Below, piece after piece: positions 53,806-63,261 of a stretch of DNA of 64,000 bases. Location of the stretch: contig JAIOPH010000027.1 in assembly GCA_021414005.1 (NCBI GenBank), forward strand, positions 248,001-312,000, in the 5' to 3' direction. Below the pieces are notes generated by a model. It ran no database searches. It was not told where the DNA came from and worked only from the letters and a program-made list of their open reading frames with translations. The stretch is from Chthoniobacter sp. (GTDB taxonomy: Bacteria; Verrucomicrobiota; Verrucomicrobiia; Chthoniobacterales; Chthoniobacteraceae). Both the position numbers and the translations under genes were made by a program. Each line of letters begins with the position of its first letter. Within the stretch, counting starts at the first letter, position 1.

Positions 53806-56800
53806 TCATTGACTCCGTTTCATGACGATGAGCGGGCTTTTCCAACCAGCGGGGTTTTTCTCGCTGAAGCCGCCGGCTTCGACGCCGAGATACTCCGTGC
53901 CGGCGATGGTCCGGACCGTCATCTTGAGCGCCTCCCAACGAGTCATGTCTATCAAGGTGTCACCGGACCAAATCCGCACCGCCTTGTCAGTCAGACCACT
54001 CTCCTTTAACGTAAGGCCCCCGAAGGGCGCATTCTTGATGACGTCCGGTCTGGCAGGATCGAATGCCTCGAACGTCGGCACCATCGCGACGGCGGTCCAC
54101 GATCCTAGCAACCTAGGGTTGGCGATAAACTTCCCGTCATAGTGGTACCGGTCGTCCGTAGTCTGAAGTTCAAGGTTGTTAGGGTCCTGTTTCTCCTGCC
54201 ACGCTGCGGACAGCATTGGGATCACCGTAGCGGACTTGCGAAATGCGGCGTCATCCAGCGGCGGGAGTTTCATTTCCTCGATCCACATGCTGAAAACTCC
54301 TTGCGGTACTGGTGGCATGGTGACGATCGCCCGGTCGCCGAAACGGAGAAAAGTGGTCGCGGCAAGGGTGACAGGCCCCTTGCCAAACTCATCCAGCAGC
54401 TCCCTGGTAATGAAAGCTCCGCGGAGGGTTCCCCCCGAATTGCGTCCAATGCCCTCCTTGACCTCGACCAGCTGTTTGCCGTTGAGGTAGAGCCGGTAGC
54501 CGTCACCTGCGCCAACATACAAGCCGGTGCTAACGACGATCCGATAGAGGTATCCCGTTTTGGGTGTCGGGAGCTGGAAGGTGCCGCGCACTAACAAGAC
54601 TTCCTTATCCCAGAGCGTGCGCATTGGGTCGGGAGAATTGAATCGCCCGCGCGGCCTCGGGTCGGTGAGGAGCTTGCCCTCATATTGGCCAAACGGTGCC
54701 TGTCCCTTTTTCCAACCGGCTTGGGCGGGATCGAAACTCGGATTGAACCAATTCTCCATTCCCTCTGGAAGTGTCACCTTACGATAGCGCCATGGCGATA
54801 TGTCGTACTGTTGCTGCTCGGGAGGATCAAAGGTGAAGTAGTCCCATGTAGCCTTTTTTAGGTTCGGTTCGGCAACGTGCCAGTCGTAGTCGTGTACGCC
54901 TACCTTGCGATAGAGAGCCGCGAGATTATCGAAACCGCTGCTGATCGTGCTACTTTGACGGGTGGCTTGGGCCTCGGCCAGCAGGTGATTATGGTTCCGG
55001 CCGAGATACTCGTAAACGAGTTGATCGCGGATGATCGGACCGATGGCGCGTTGTAACTCCGGGCCAAAGCTCGCCGGGTCGGCGGAAAGGAAGATCGACG
55101 AATAGGGCAATAATTGTTCCGGAAAGCGTTCCTTGCCGAGTTTGTAAAGCAGATCGTAACCGCCTTCGGTTCCGGCCAGAGTGTTGGCCAGAAAATCCAT
55201 CTGCGAGTTATACGTAGTGGTGATGTCCTGGCCACCGGGGGCAGTTTTTACACCGGCAAAACCCGTATAGGCAGACTTCAGGGATTCGGTCGCAAGTTTC
55301 TGCACCTCGGGAGCTGCCGCGCGGAGGGTGCCTAACATTTCTTCCCATTCGACCGAATGAGTGGCGTTGAAACGCTGGCAGGTGCGCAACATTTCACCGA
55401 TGGCTGGGAGGATTCTTTGATAGCAATGAGGGTCGGCGGCGAGCGGGCCAAGTGCGTTGAGGGCGGCACTTTGCAGCCACCACTCCTGATGTTTGACGTA
55501 CGGTAGAATGAGATCAACGTGCGGGGCGACGTCCTTGGCCGGCAGACGCGCGAAAACGTTAAGCACGGCATCTTTGACCCACCACGATTCCTCCGGGTCC
55601 TTGAGCATGGTCACGAATAGATCGAGCATTGCGGGCCGAATAAAGGACGACAGGGCGTCACCATTGAGCGCGGTGGCAATTGCGTTGATCGCGGCACGAC
55701 GGACACGCGGGTCCTCGGAGCGGACGAACTCCTGCATGAGGGCAGGCCGGGGCTTGCCGCCGCCGTCGATCGCTTTACCGAGATAGAGCGTGTCGAGGCC
55801 CATGGTCTTGCGAGCTGTGACGAGGCGCACGAAATGGTCAGGGTGATGGATGTAGCGGCGCAGCATCTCGTCGCCAACCTCGTTCTTGGAAAATCGGGCA
55901 AGAAGCGGTCGCCCGGAGTCAACCGCGAGAGTTTCACGCGAAAAATCCGGCCGCGTGCCGTCGGGATAGGCGACCGGCTCGATTGACTCGAAGGTATCAT
56001 CGGCCCGGGTACCCCACGGGCGCTGAGGGAGTCGGAAGGGTTTGGAATATTTCGATGGTGGCGCACCGGAAATGCGCAAGGTTTTACGCGGAACGGTGTA
56101 GGTTAGCGCGTAGCCAGCACCCCAGGCGACGGTGTCGTAGGAAGCGCCACCCAGAATACCAAAGGACCCATCGAAGCGGCGCGACAATTCATAGTGCCAG
56201 CGGCGATTGTCCATAAACTCGCGGTATTGCACTGGCATTTTCTCCTGGAGCAGCCCCATAGCTGAACTGCGCCAGATTTCACCGATGCCCCCGCCGGTAT
56301 GACCGTGCAACATGAACGTGGTGGTGTAGAAGCCGGTCAGTGCGGCGGCATCACGAGCACCCGCGTAGACCGATTGTTCACCGTTCGGCGTTAGAGACGC
56401 TGCGGCCGCCATCGCAAAGGCAAGGTTGCCATTCTTGCCATTATCCACCATGCCGTCTTCCGGTCGGTTATCGCCATAGGGATTATTACCCCGACCAGCC
56501 CAGCGGTAAAAGTGGCCCAGCGCCCCGAGCAACGCGTGATCCGGCACCTCGGCACCACACTCCTTCGCCAGAAGTAAGAACGTGACCACTGCAGTGCCAC
56601 CCGCGTTGAGGTGACCACCACCGCCGCCGTAAGTAACCGCTGCGACCCCGCCTCGCCCGGCCCACCCATCGAGATATTGGGCTTTCACGGCGCTGTTCAC
56701 CCAACCCTGAATGGTCGGAAGGACCGCCTGATCGCCGGTGCGCAGGTAGTATTCGCAAAGCGGGATGCCACCAAAGCCAAGGTGCCAGGCATAGGTCGGC

Positions 56801-57405
56801 GCACCTTGAGCGCTGCCTCGCGCCCAGGCGCGCACGGGATCGAGGTCCTGATCCTCGCCGGTTGAAAGCAGGAACAGCATGCCGATCGCGCCGAAACTAT
56901 TGCTCGGCCCCGCCGCCCGCGTGTAGTCGGCGAAACCGCGCACAATCTTGTCCGACTTGAGACAATTGAGCGGCCACGTTTTGCTGTAGGTGCCGAGTAC
57001 GGGAATTTTAACCAACACTTCCTGAGGCGATGCCTCCGGCGCATCCCTGACGACCAGCTTAACCAAGCCATCGGAAGCCTCAGCGGTGGTGATGATGTCG
57101 CCGAGCTGGATTCGCGGGTCGATGTCCTTGAGATTCTGCCCGTTGATTGTCTCAATGATTTGGCCGCTTTTGAGCTTGCCGGTGGCAGCCGCGGGCGATC
57201 CGGGCTCGATGTTTTTGACCTTCATCACGAAGGCCGGTTGATGCAGTTCTATGCCAATGCCGACGGGACCGAAGCGATCAATGCTCTGAAGTGAAGCCGT
57301 TTCCGCAGGAGCCGTGGAAAACAGCGGTTGCTCCTTGTAGAAGGAGTCCGCTCCTGCGGCGACGCTTGCCGTTAAGCCAAACGCGAGGAGGGTGATGAGC
57401 TTCAT
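53806..57405 (-). CDS. DUF6288-like protein fused to the SASA-associated C-terminal module
   Basis: 1,199 residues from ATG 57403-57405 with a signal peptide (LITLLAFGLTASVAAG). Order: PDZ-like domain (about 45-130: FGPVGIGIELHQPAFVMKVK, SGQIIETINGQNL), helical barrel with GFGGIPLCEYYLRTGD, FLLLAKECGAEVPDHALLGA and GHTGGGIGEIW, HEAT-like repeats (LDLFVTMLKDPEESWWVKDA), then at about 832-1055 the module VHDYDWHV, MENWFNPSFDP, GQAPFG, YLNGKQLVEV, MWIEEMKLPP, which also ends the esterase at 44548, and a last 145 residues of unknown fold. It is coupled to the esterase gene upstream, whose stop lies within 30 bases of this start. Confidence 0.85.
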   Translation of the reverse strand: MKLITLLAFGLTASVAAGADSFYKEQPLFSTAPAETASLQSIDRFGPVGIGIELHQPAFVMKVKNIEPGSPAAATGKLKSGQIIETINGQNLKDIDPRIQLGDIITTAEASDGLVKLVVRDAPEASPQEVLVKIPVLGTYSKTWPLNCLKSDKIVRGFADYTRAAGPSNSFGAIGMLFLLSTGEDQDLDPVRAWARGSAQGAPTYAWHLGFGGIPLCEYYLRTGDQAVLPTIQGWVNSAVKAQYLDGWAGRGGVAAVTYGGGGGHLNAGGTAVVTFLLLAKECGAEVPDHALLGALGHFYRWAGRGNNPYGDNRPEDGMVDNGKNGNLAFAMAAAASLTPNGEQSVYAGARDAAALTGFYTTTFMLHGHTGGGIGEIWRSSAMGLLQEKMPVQYREFMDNRRWHYELSRRFDGSFGILGGASYDTVAWGAGYALTYTVPRKTLRISGAPPSKYSKPFRLPQRPWGTRADDTFESIEPVAYPDGTRPDFSRETLAVDSGRPLLARFSKNEVGDEMLRRYIHHPDHFVRLVTARKTMGLDTLYLGKAIDGGGKPRPALMQEFVRSEDPRVRRAAINAIATALNGDALSSFIRPAMLDLFVTMLKDPEESWWVKDAVLNVFARLPAKDVAPHVDLILPYVKHQEWWLQSAALNALGPLAADPHCYQRILPAIGEMLRTCQRFNATHSVEWEEMLGTLRAAAPEVQKLATESLKSAYTGFAGVKTAPGGQDITTTYNSQMDFLANTLAGTEGGYDLLYKLGKERFPEQLLPYSSIFLSADPASFGPELQRAIGPIIRDQLVYEYLGRNHNHLLAEAQATRQSSTISSGFDNLAALYRKVGVHDYDWHVAEPNLKKATWDYFTFDPPEQQQYDISPWRYRKVTLPEGMENWFNPSFDPAQAGWKKGQAPFGQYEGKLLTDPRPRGRFNSPDPMRTLWDKEVLLVRGTFQLPTPKTGYLYRIVVSTGLYVGAGDGYRLYLNGKQLVEVKEGIGRNSGGTLRGAFITRELLDEFGKGPVTLAATTFLRFGDRAIVTMPPVPQGVFSMWIEEMKLPPLDDAAFRKSATVIPMLSAAWQEKQDPNNLELQTTDDRYHYDGKFIANPRLLGSWTAVAMVPTFEAFDPARPDVIKNAPFGGLTLKESGLTDKAVRIWSGDTLIDMTRWEALKMTVRTIAGTEYLGVEAGGFSEKNPAGWKSPLIVMKRSQ

Positions 57406-57434
57406 GAAGCGGTTTGAAGAACGGCCTAGGGCAA

Positions 57435-58637
57435 TCACTTTGACACGTCCATCATGGCTTCGGAAAATGCCTGGCCAAAACGGGCCATGATTTTCGCACA
57501 GCCGAGGTAGTGATAGGTGGCGTTCGAGATTCCGCTTTCCATCAACTTCGACTCTTCGGGGGTATAAACCGTCTTCAGAAACGCATCGATAACAGCTTTC
57601 TGTTCATCCTTTCCGAGTTTGGAGTCTTTGAGTTCACGCGACTTCTCCTTCACCTTCTGCCACCGGCACTGTAGTTCCTCCAACTTGGGCTCCCAGAATT
57701 GCTCGAGTTGAACGGCCGCCACCTTACCCTTGAACTCGGGCATGGCAGCGGGTGCCCTCATGGCCTTGCGGAACTCACGGAGCCACGGAATGTGCTCCGG
57801 CTCGATGTCCCGCGGGCGATTCGTATCCAGTTCCCCATTGATCCCCAGCACCCCGATAACCGCGCGCATTTCCGGTGCTCCGAGATCCTTGCGGATGTCG
57901 CGGATCAGACAGGCTAAAAGCCGGCTGTATTCGTCGTACCCGCCAGGTTGACCGGGATTCGGGTAGGTCTCCTTGTTGCCAAAATCATTTTCCCCCTGAA
58001 GCCACAAGAAACCGGCCACTTCATACCCTTGGTCCGGATCATACTCGGGATCGACTCGCTTGATATTGGCTATCACCGATTTGGCATGGGAGATCATCAG
58101 CCGGTAGTATTTCCCGGTCCGCTCGGCGTATTCTGCCTCGGTCTGAGAGGTATCCGCCTGCTTCTTGCGGAGTTCCTCGATTTGCTTCGCATGAAAGGGA
58201 TGCACCCCGGCGCTGGGTGGCCGGAAGTCATAGCAGAGGCTCTTGCCGCCCCAGGAAGTCTTAATGAGCAGGATCGGCTCACCGAGATGCTCGTGCATGT
58301 AAATGCCGAAGGTCAGTTCGGGACCGATCTTTGGACCACTCCGCTCGGCACCGAAACCCGTCGTCAACTTACCAAACTTTTCCTCCTCGCCAGTCCCGAG
58401 GGATGAAATCCAAACGTCTTGGATGGTTCGCGGCGTGCCATCATCGTTGACCATCTTTTTCAGGATTGGAGTGGTCGCCGGATCCATGGCGAGGTAGGGG
58501 AAAGTCGCAACCTTGCAGTGCCCCTGCATATTCGACTGCCCTGCGAGGAGGTAAATCTTGAGCGGTTTCTTCTGCGCCGCGAAAGATGGTTCGCAAAGGA
58601 ACGCGGAAGCCGCGATGAGGGTGAGGACAAATTTCAT
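57435..58637 (-). CDS. SASA exported esterase, paralogue of 35923-37149
   Basis: 400 residues with a signal peptide (VLTLIAASAFLCEPSFA). Serine 35 lies in YLLAGQSNMQGHC. Other blocks are GPELTFGIYM, LIKTSWGGKSLCYDFRPPSA, AGFLWLQGENDFGN and YHYLGCAKIMARFG at the end with the probable catalytic histidine. Layout and wording match the 408-residue esterase almost block by block, so these are recent paralogues. The following DUF6288-like gene starts at or within its stop, so both are likely translated together. Confidence 0.92.
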   Translation of the reverse strand: MKFVLTLIAASAFLCEPSFAAQKKPLKIYLLAGQSNMQGHCKVATFPYLAMDPATTPILKKMVNDDGTPRTIQDVWISSLGTGEEEKFGKLTTGFGAERSGPKIGPELTFGIYMHEHLGEPILLIKTSWGGKSLCYDFRPPSAGVHPFHAKQIEELRKKQADTSQTEAEYAERTGKYYRLMISHAKSVIANIKRVDPEYDPDQGYEVAGFLWLQGENDFGNKETYPNPGQPGGYDEYSRLLACLIRDIRKDLGAPEMRAVIGVLGINGELDTNRPRDIEPEHIPWLREFRKAMRAPAAMPEFKGKVAAVQLEQFWEPKLEELQCRWQKVKEKSRELKDSKLGKDEQKAVIDAFLKTVYTPEESKLMESGISNATYHYLGCAKIMARFGQAFSEAMMDVSK

Positions 58638-58720
58638 GGGTTGCTAAATTCTATGGTTGTTCGATCACGAATGCGGCGGGCACGGATCAAAAGGAGCGTT
58701 TCAGATAGTGAACCGCCCGT

Positions 58721-60916
58721 TCATTTTTCGGGTTTTGATTTCGCGCCCGCTGCAGTGCCCCAGAGCTTTTCCAACAGGGCCAGCATGGCTGGGTCGTGGG
58801 CCTTGAGGTCTTCGCGAGTAAATGGAAAAAAGTCATTACGGCCGAAGAACGCTTCGGTGCTTTCGGCGAAATACTCCATTGGGTCAGTCATGGCGTAGGC
58901 GCGTTCGTGGGTGTTCGGCTTACCGTTGCCGTGCCAGCGTTCGACCTTCTCGTAACTGCCCGAAGCCTTGGCGCGGTCGTAGGCCGCTACGATTTCCGCG
59001 TTGGCGAAGCCGTCTTTGAGCACGCGAAGATGATAGGCGTGAGCCAGTTCGTGCAGCGCGAAGTTGGGCATGCGGTTCATCTCGGCTTCAAAATCGGCAA
59101 CGCCGGAAAACTCGACGCCGCGAGCCATTACGGGGTCGCGTCCGTTGTCGCGCAGCCAGCCATCCTCGGGGTGAAATTCAGCACCGCTGCCTCCGGGCTT
59201 GTATGCGGGTGAGAAATAGAGGGGCACTTTCCGCAGCTCGGCGACTGCATCACCGGGAACCACGCGCACGATTTCATCGAGCATTTTCTTGAGCAGAAGG
59301 AGCGCGTGCTCGGTAGCCGCAGGCTCACTTTTCAGGAGCTTGGTTTGAATGTGAACCTGCCAGCCAGAAATGCTGCGGGTTTCGCGAGGAATGAGCGCTG
59401 CGGCTTTCTCCGGCGGAGCCTCGGGTGGCTCATCCCGGCTCGCGGGCGGGGTATAGTTCACCATTTTCATCATGCGCTGCAGCTCGGCTTCGAGCTGCGC
59501 GGTCAGCGCGGCGTCGGAGGCGAGATTCTTGATTTCGTAAGGGTCGGCCGTGAGATCGAAGAGTTCCGTCCACTCGGGCCGATTCGGATACTTCACCAGC
59601 TTGTGCGTCGCGGTGCGTACCGCATAACAGGTCGGCACGTCGCCGAGTTCCTTGTAGTATTCCGCGAAAAACGACGTTCGCCACCTGGCCGGCTTGTGGC
59701 CCGCCGCGAGTTCTTTCCAACTCACGCCCTGCATCCCCTGCGGCACGGGCACTCCCGCGAGGTCGAGGAAGGTCGGCGCGAGGTCCACGTTGAGCACCAT
59801 TTCATCCACGACGGCTCCTTTGCTGAAAAGCCGCGGATAGCGCACGAGCAGCGGGATGCGGAGCGATTCTTCGTAAAGCGAGCGTTTATCGCCGGAGCAA
59901 TGCTCGCCGAGGTAAAAGCCGTTGTCGCTCGCGTAAACGACGACCGTGTCTTCGGCGAGGCCGAGTGCGTCGAGGGTATCCAGTAACCGGACGACGTTTT
60001 CATCAGCTCCGCGAATGTGTCGGAGGTAGTCGAGGTGAACCTGGTTTTCAGACAGTCCCGTCGGCTGTTTACCATCCGTGGCGGGCTTCTGGAAAATGGC
60101 AGAAACGCCGCAGTTCGGCGTCGAGCGACTGGTCTCGCCCGCGTAGAGGTCGCGCAGACGTTCCGGCAGATTGTTACCGCCGCGCCGGTTGTGCGGGCTT
60201 TTGAAACCCACGACCATTGAGAACGGACGCTCCTTATTCTCCTTCATCCACGCGATGGCGAAGTCCGTGCTCACATCATCAACCCAGCCTTTCGTGGGCG
60301 CGGAGACGCCGTTGATTTCAAACGGGCAGTTTTGATACTGGCCATGGCCGATGAAACTCGCCGAGTAGTCGAAGCCCGGCCGCTGCCCGCGTTGGTCGCC
60401 CATGTGCCATTTTCCGATGTAAGCCGTCCGATAGCCAGCGGCGCGCAGCAGCGTGGCGTGGGTGACGGACTCCGCGGGAAAATCCTGGTTGTTGTTGGTC
60501 ACGCCGTTTTGGTGATTGTAGCAGCCCGTGAGAAACGCCGCGCGGCTCGGTGAGCAAAGCGACAGGGTTACGAAGGCATTGCGAAACCGCACGCCCTCCG
60601 CTGCAAGGCGGTCCATGCCGGGAGATTTGAACCACGGGAAGCGCGCCCTGTCCCCTTGCTCACGCTGCACGACGCCCATGGCGTCCCATCGCTGGTCATC
60701 GGTGTATATAAAGAGGAAATTGGGCTTCCGGTCGGCTGCGCACACTGGCACGACGAAAGCGAGCGCAGTCAGCAGCCACACCGTCGCTCGCCTGCGGCGG
60801 TTACACGCTGATAGACACACAAATTGTCCACATGCCTGCGCAGATTCCTCGTCGGCCAAGCCAGAGTATTGCCGACTTCTACTTGGAAATCGCAGAGAAT
60901 CCGTATGAGTAATCAT
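58721..60916 (-). CDS. Type I sulfatase fused to a HExxH metallopeptidase-like domain
   Basis: 731 residues in the longest reading; a GTG at 60818-60820 (residue 33) would give a better signal peptide (RRRRATVWLLTALAFVVPVC). Sulfatase core: NFLFIYTDDQRWDAMG, the modified-cysteine motif LCSPSRAAFLTG (C121), GKWHMGD, FKSPHNR and YASDNGFYLGEH. The core ends near residue 470. A C-terminal domain (about 500-731) carries FALHELAHAYHLRVL with zinc motif HELAH near 620 and DPMEYFAESTEAFFGRNDFF, resembling lethal-factor-like metallopeptidases. So one exported chain probably removes sulfate and also has a peptidase-type site. The Cys must be converted to formylglycine by an enzyme encoded elsewhere. 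Confidence 0.9.
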   Translation of the reverse strand: MITHTDSLRFPSRSRQYSGLADEESAQACGQFVCLSACNRRRRATVWLLTALAFVVPVCAADRKPNFLFIYTDDQRWDAMGVVQREQGDRARFPWFKSPGMDRLAAEGVRFRNAFVTLSLCSPSRAAFLTGCYNHQNGVTNNNQDFPAESVTHATLLRAAGYRTAYIGKWHMGDQRGQRPGFDYSASFIGHGQYQNCPFEINGVSAPTKGWVDDVSTDFAIAWMKENKERPFSMVVGFKSPHNRRGGNNLPERLRDLYAGETSRSTPNCGVSAIFQKPATDGKQPTGLSENQVHLDYLRHIRGADENVVRLLDTLDALGLAEDTVVVYASDNGFYLGEHCSGDKRSLYEESLRIPLLVRYPRLFSKGAVVDEMVLNVDLAPTFLDLAGVPVPQGMQGVSWKELAAGHKPARWRTSFFAEYYKELGDVPTCYAVRTATHKLVKYPNRPEWTELFDLTADPYEIKNLASDAALTAQLEAELQRMMKMVNYTPPASRDEPPEAPPEKAAALIPRETRSISGWQVHIQTKLLKSEPAATEHALLLLKKMLDEIVRVVPGDAVAELRKVPLYFSPAYKPGGSGAEFHPEDGWLRDNGRDPVMARGVEFSGVADFEAEMNRMPNFALHELAHAYHLRVLKDGFANAEIVAAYDRAKASGSYEKVERWHGNGKPNTHERAYAMTDPMEYFAESTEAFFGRNDFFPFTREDLKAHDPAMLALLEKLWGTAAGAKSKPEK

Positions 60917-60994
60917 TATCGTATCGACTGGGAAACGCTTGATCGGTTCCGAAGAACGGTCTTAATCGAGTCATTCGGGCGCGTCGCAGAGTTT

Positions 60995-62077
60995 CTATTC
61001 TTTGCTTTCCAATAGATTGAGCATGGCCTTTCCCATGGCTTCGCCAATGTCCATATAGGTTTCAGCGTTACCCCCGTAGTGGCCGTTTCCACTGCCACCG
61101 TGAGACAACGGATTAGAATAGACAGTGGCCACATTTCCTTTGAACTCCGGATACTTGCCGGTGTTGCCGTCAACTGCGAGCTGGGCGTCGAGAACCTTTC
61201 CACCATTGCCCTCACTGCCCTTCGTGGCTTCGCCCAAGGTGGCAAGAACAAACTTCGCATTTGGGGTATTGAAGTCCTTGCGCACCTGCTTGATAAAGCG
61301 GACGAGATTCTGCTCGTAGCGATTCGCATGGGCGGTGTTTCCGCCGTCTTTCTCGCCCTGCCAGAAAAAGAATCCGGCTACTTCGTAGCCCTTCGCACCG
61401 GGGTAGTAATTGTCGAGATCCGCAAGCACCTTTTTGGCGTTGGCGACATCGTCATCGTATTGCTTGCCGGCATACCATCCAATTGGCGTCGGTTCGGTGC
61501 CCTTCTCCCAAGAGTCAGGTGAATCCTTATACCCGGCGTAGGTCTTCCTATCAAACTCGAACCGCTCACTGCCCGGGGGCAGGAGATCCCACCCAAGACT
61601 GCGGTTTCCAATACAGCTCTTAAGAATCATGACAGGCGCTTCGATGGCATTCCCCAGCGAATGACCAATTCCGAATTCCGGACCAATCGTCTTGGTACCG
61701 GTAACTGTCATCCATTCATTGTTAAAGAGCTGCATTCCGCCACCTTTCCCGACCATGACGCGCACGTTGCGGACATCTTTTCGTTCTGACCAGTTGCCGA
61801 TATCATCCATCAGGTAGGAATATTTGCTTTTCGTCTTCACCGCATTTTCCAAGGATCCCTCCGGGCCGGCAATTCTACCCATGCCCACCATGTTGGACTG
61901 TCCCATTAAAACGAAGACCTTGACCGGCTTTGTCATGTCAGCCGGTTTGGCGTCCGACTTCAGCGACTGCTGCTGCGAATCGGTGGCGATTCTATTCTCC
62001 GTCGCCGAGAGGCAGCAGACGGACAACAGCGTCGCAGCCAGCAAACAGAATGGAGCGGTAGATTTTTTGGTGTCCAT
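60995..62077 (-). CDS. SASA esterase (short form)
   Basis: 360 residues with a signal peptide (LLAATLLSVCCLSA). Serine 61 is in FVLMGQSNMVGMG. Then come GPEFGIGHSL, LKSCIGNRSLGWDLLPPGSE, AGFFFWQGEKDGGN and the C-terminal HYGGNAETYMDIGEAMGKAM with the catalytic histidine candidate. It is most like the core of the 805-residue esterase (44548) and the relic at 37222, less like the 400/408-residue pair. It is the most upstream gene of the minus-strand run, so the promoter for the run probably lies at 62080-62250. Confidence 0.92.
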   Translation of the reverse strand: MDTKKSTAPFCLLAATLLSVCCLSATENRIATDSQQQSLKSDAKPADMTKPVKVFVLMGQSNMVGMGRIAGPEGSLENAVKTKSKYSYLMDDIGNWSERKDVRNVRVMVGKGGGMQLFNNEWMTVTGTKTIGPEFGIGHSLGNAIEAPVMILKSCIGNRSLGWDLLPPGSERFEFDRKTYAGYKDSPDSWEKGTEPTPIGWYAGKQYDDDVANAKKVLADLDNYYPGAKGYEVAGFFFWQGEKDGGNTAHANRYEQNLVRFIKQVRKDFNTPNAKFVLATLGEATKGSEGNGGKVLDAQLAVDGNTGKYPEFKGNVATVYSNPLSHGGSGNGHYGGNAETYMDIGEAMGKAMLNLLESKE

Positions 62078-62924
62078 ACTGGATTGTAGGTGTGGTTGTT
62101 ATTTCTCGGACTGATGAGGGTTCGTCGGTATCAGAGAAGGTATTTTCGCCTTCACCAAAGTGCCCTCCACGCCTTCGTCGGGGCGGCAAGGAGCGATTCG
62201 GGTCTGCGTCATGTAATCAGGATTTCGTGGCATGTGGGTATGGTTACTTGCGGTTCATGCCGTTGGGGCAGTCGAGGGGTATTTGTGGAATTGCTTCCAA
62301 ACCGCCCCGATTTCAGCGGGCGGCACCTAGCTCCGCTTTCGATGCCGCGTCGAATGATAGTTTGCGCAGCAACTTCCCCATTTTGCGGGCAGGTTAAGTC
62401 TCTGTGGGATGTCTTCGCGACTGGATACTTTCTGTACAAGTGTGAGATGATCGCGCGTAAGCGACTGGGCTCAACGCCCGCATTGAATAATCGAATACCG
62501 GGCTCTGCCACGCCAATTACCTCTTCACCGTCGGCGCCCAGGATTTGATTCTGCGCCTGACCAATCGATTTCGCTCCATGCGAACAGTGCAGGAGTCCAT
62601 GAAGTTTTTGCCGCGCGATGAAGACTAAGCGGCTGGACTGGTGAGAATGCTGGCGCGATACCTGAAACCGTCGGCGTGCGTTTGTGCGAGGCCAGATTGA
62701 TCTTCCAACGCTAGGTCATCCGCCCCGCCGCTGATGAAACTGCTCGACGAACAGATAAGCATTCTCGCCGATTTCACCCGTCGGTCGTTCGACCAAGCCT
62801 GTAATCCGTGTGCTACAGATTGTGCTACACCCGTGGATTTCTAGCCGTCGTCGGAAAAATGGAGGAAACGAGCCAAAAAGCACCGTTAACACTTGCTTCG
62901 CAAGCGATCCACGCAACGCGACGA
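62078..62924. other. Gene-poor region between the esterase run and the hsdM fragment
   Basis: No credible gene on either strand. A short plus-strand stretch ending at a TAA near 62627 reads LCHANYLFTVGAQDLILRLT then NRFRSMRTVQESMKF, which looks protein-like (possibly a transposase tail) but cannot be identified. Two TGCTACA words at 62812-62831 (GTGTGCTACAG, TTGTGCTACAC) echo GTGCTACAC at 18390, the kind of sequence seen near integrase sites. Confidence 0.5.
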
Positions 62925-63261
62925 AACGCCAAGATACCGCCAAATATTCAATGTGGATCTACGACCTCCGCACCAACCTGCATTTCACGCTCAAAGAAAA
63001 CACCCTTAAGCGGAGCGACCTCGATGATTTCGTCGCCTGCTACCACCAGAAGAACCGTCACGACCGCAAAGAAAGCGAGCGGTTCAAGTCCTTCACCTAC
63101 GAAGAGCTGACCAAGCGCGACAAGGTGAACCTCGACATCTTCTGGCTAAAAACGACGCGCTGGAGGAAAGCGCGAATCTACCAGCCTCCGAGATAATCGC
63201 CGCCGACCTCGAAGCCGCTCTGGAACAGTTCGCGGCGATTGCAGAGTATTTGAAGGGGTGA
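62925..63261 (+). pseudogene. hsdM remnant, C-terminal part with a frameshift
   Basis: Reads SMWIYDLRTNLHFTLKENTL, KRSDLDDFVACYHQKNRHDR, FKSFTYEELTKRDKVNLDIF and WLK, the well-known C-terminal region of type I methylases. Near 63150 (a run of five A) the frame shifts and continues NDALEESANLPASEIIAADL to EYLKG and the stop at 63259-63261. The N-terminal two-thirds are absent here, although an hsdM beginning lies at 21068. Confidence 0.8.
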
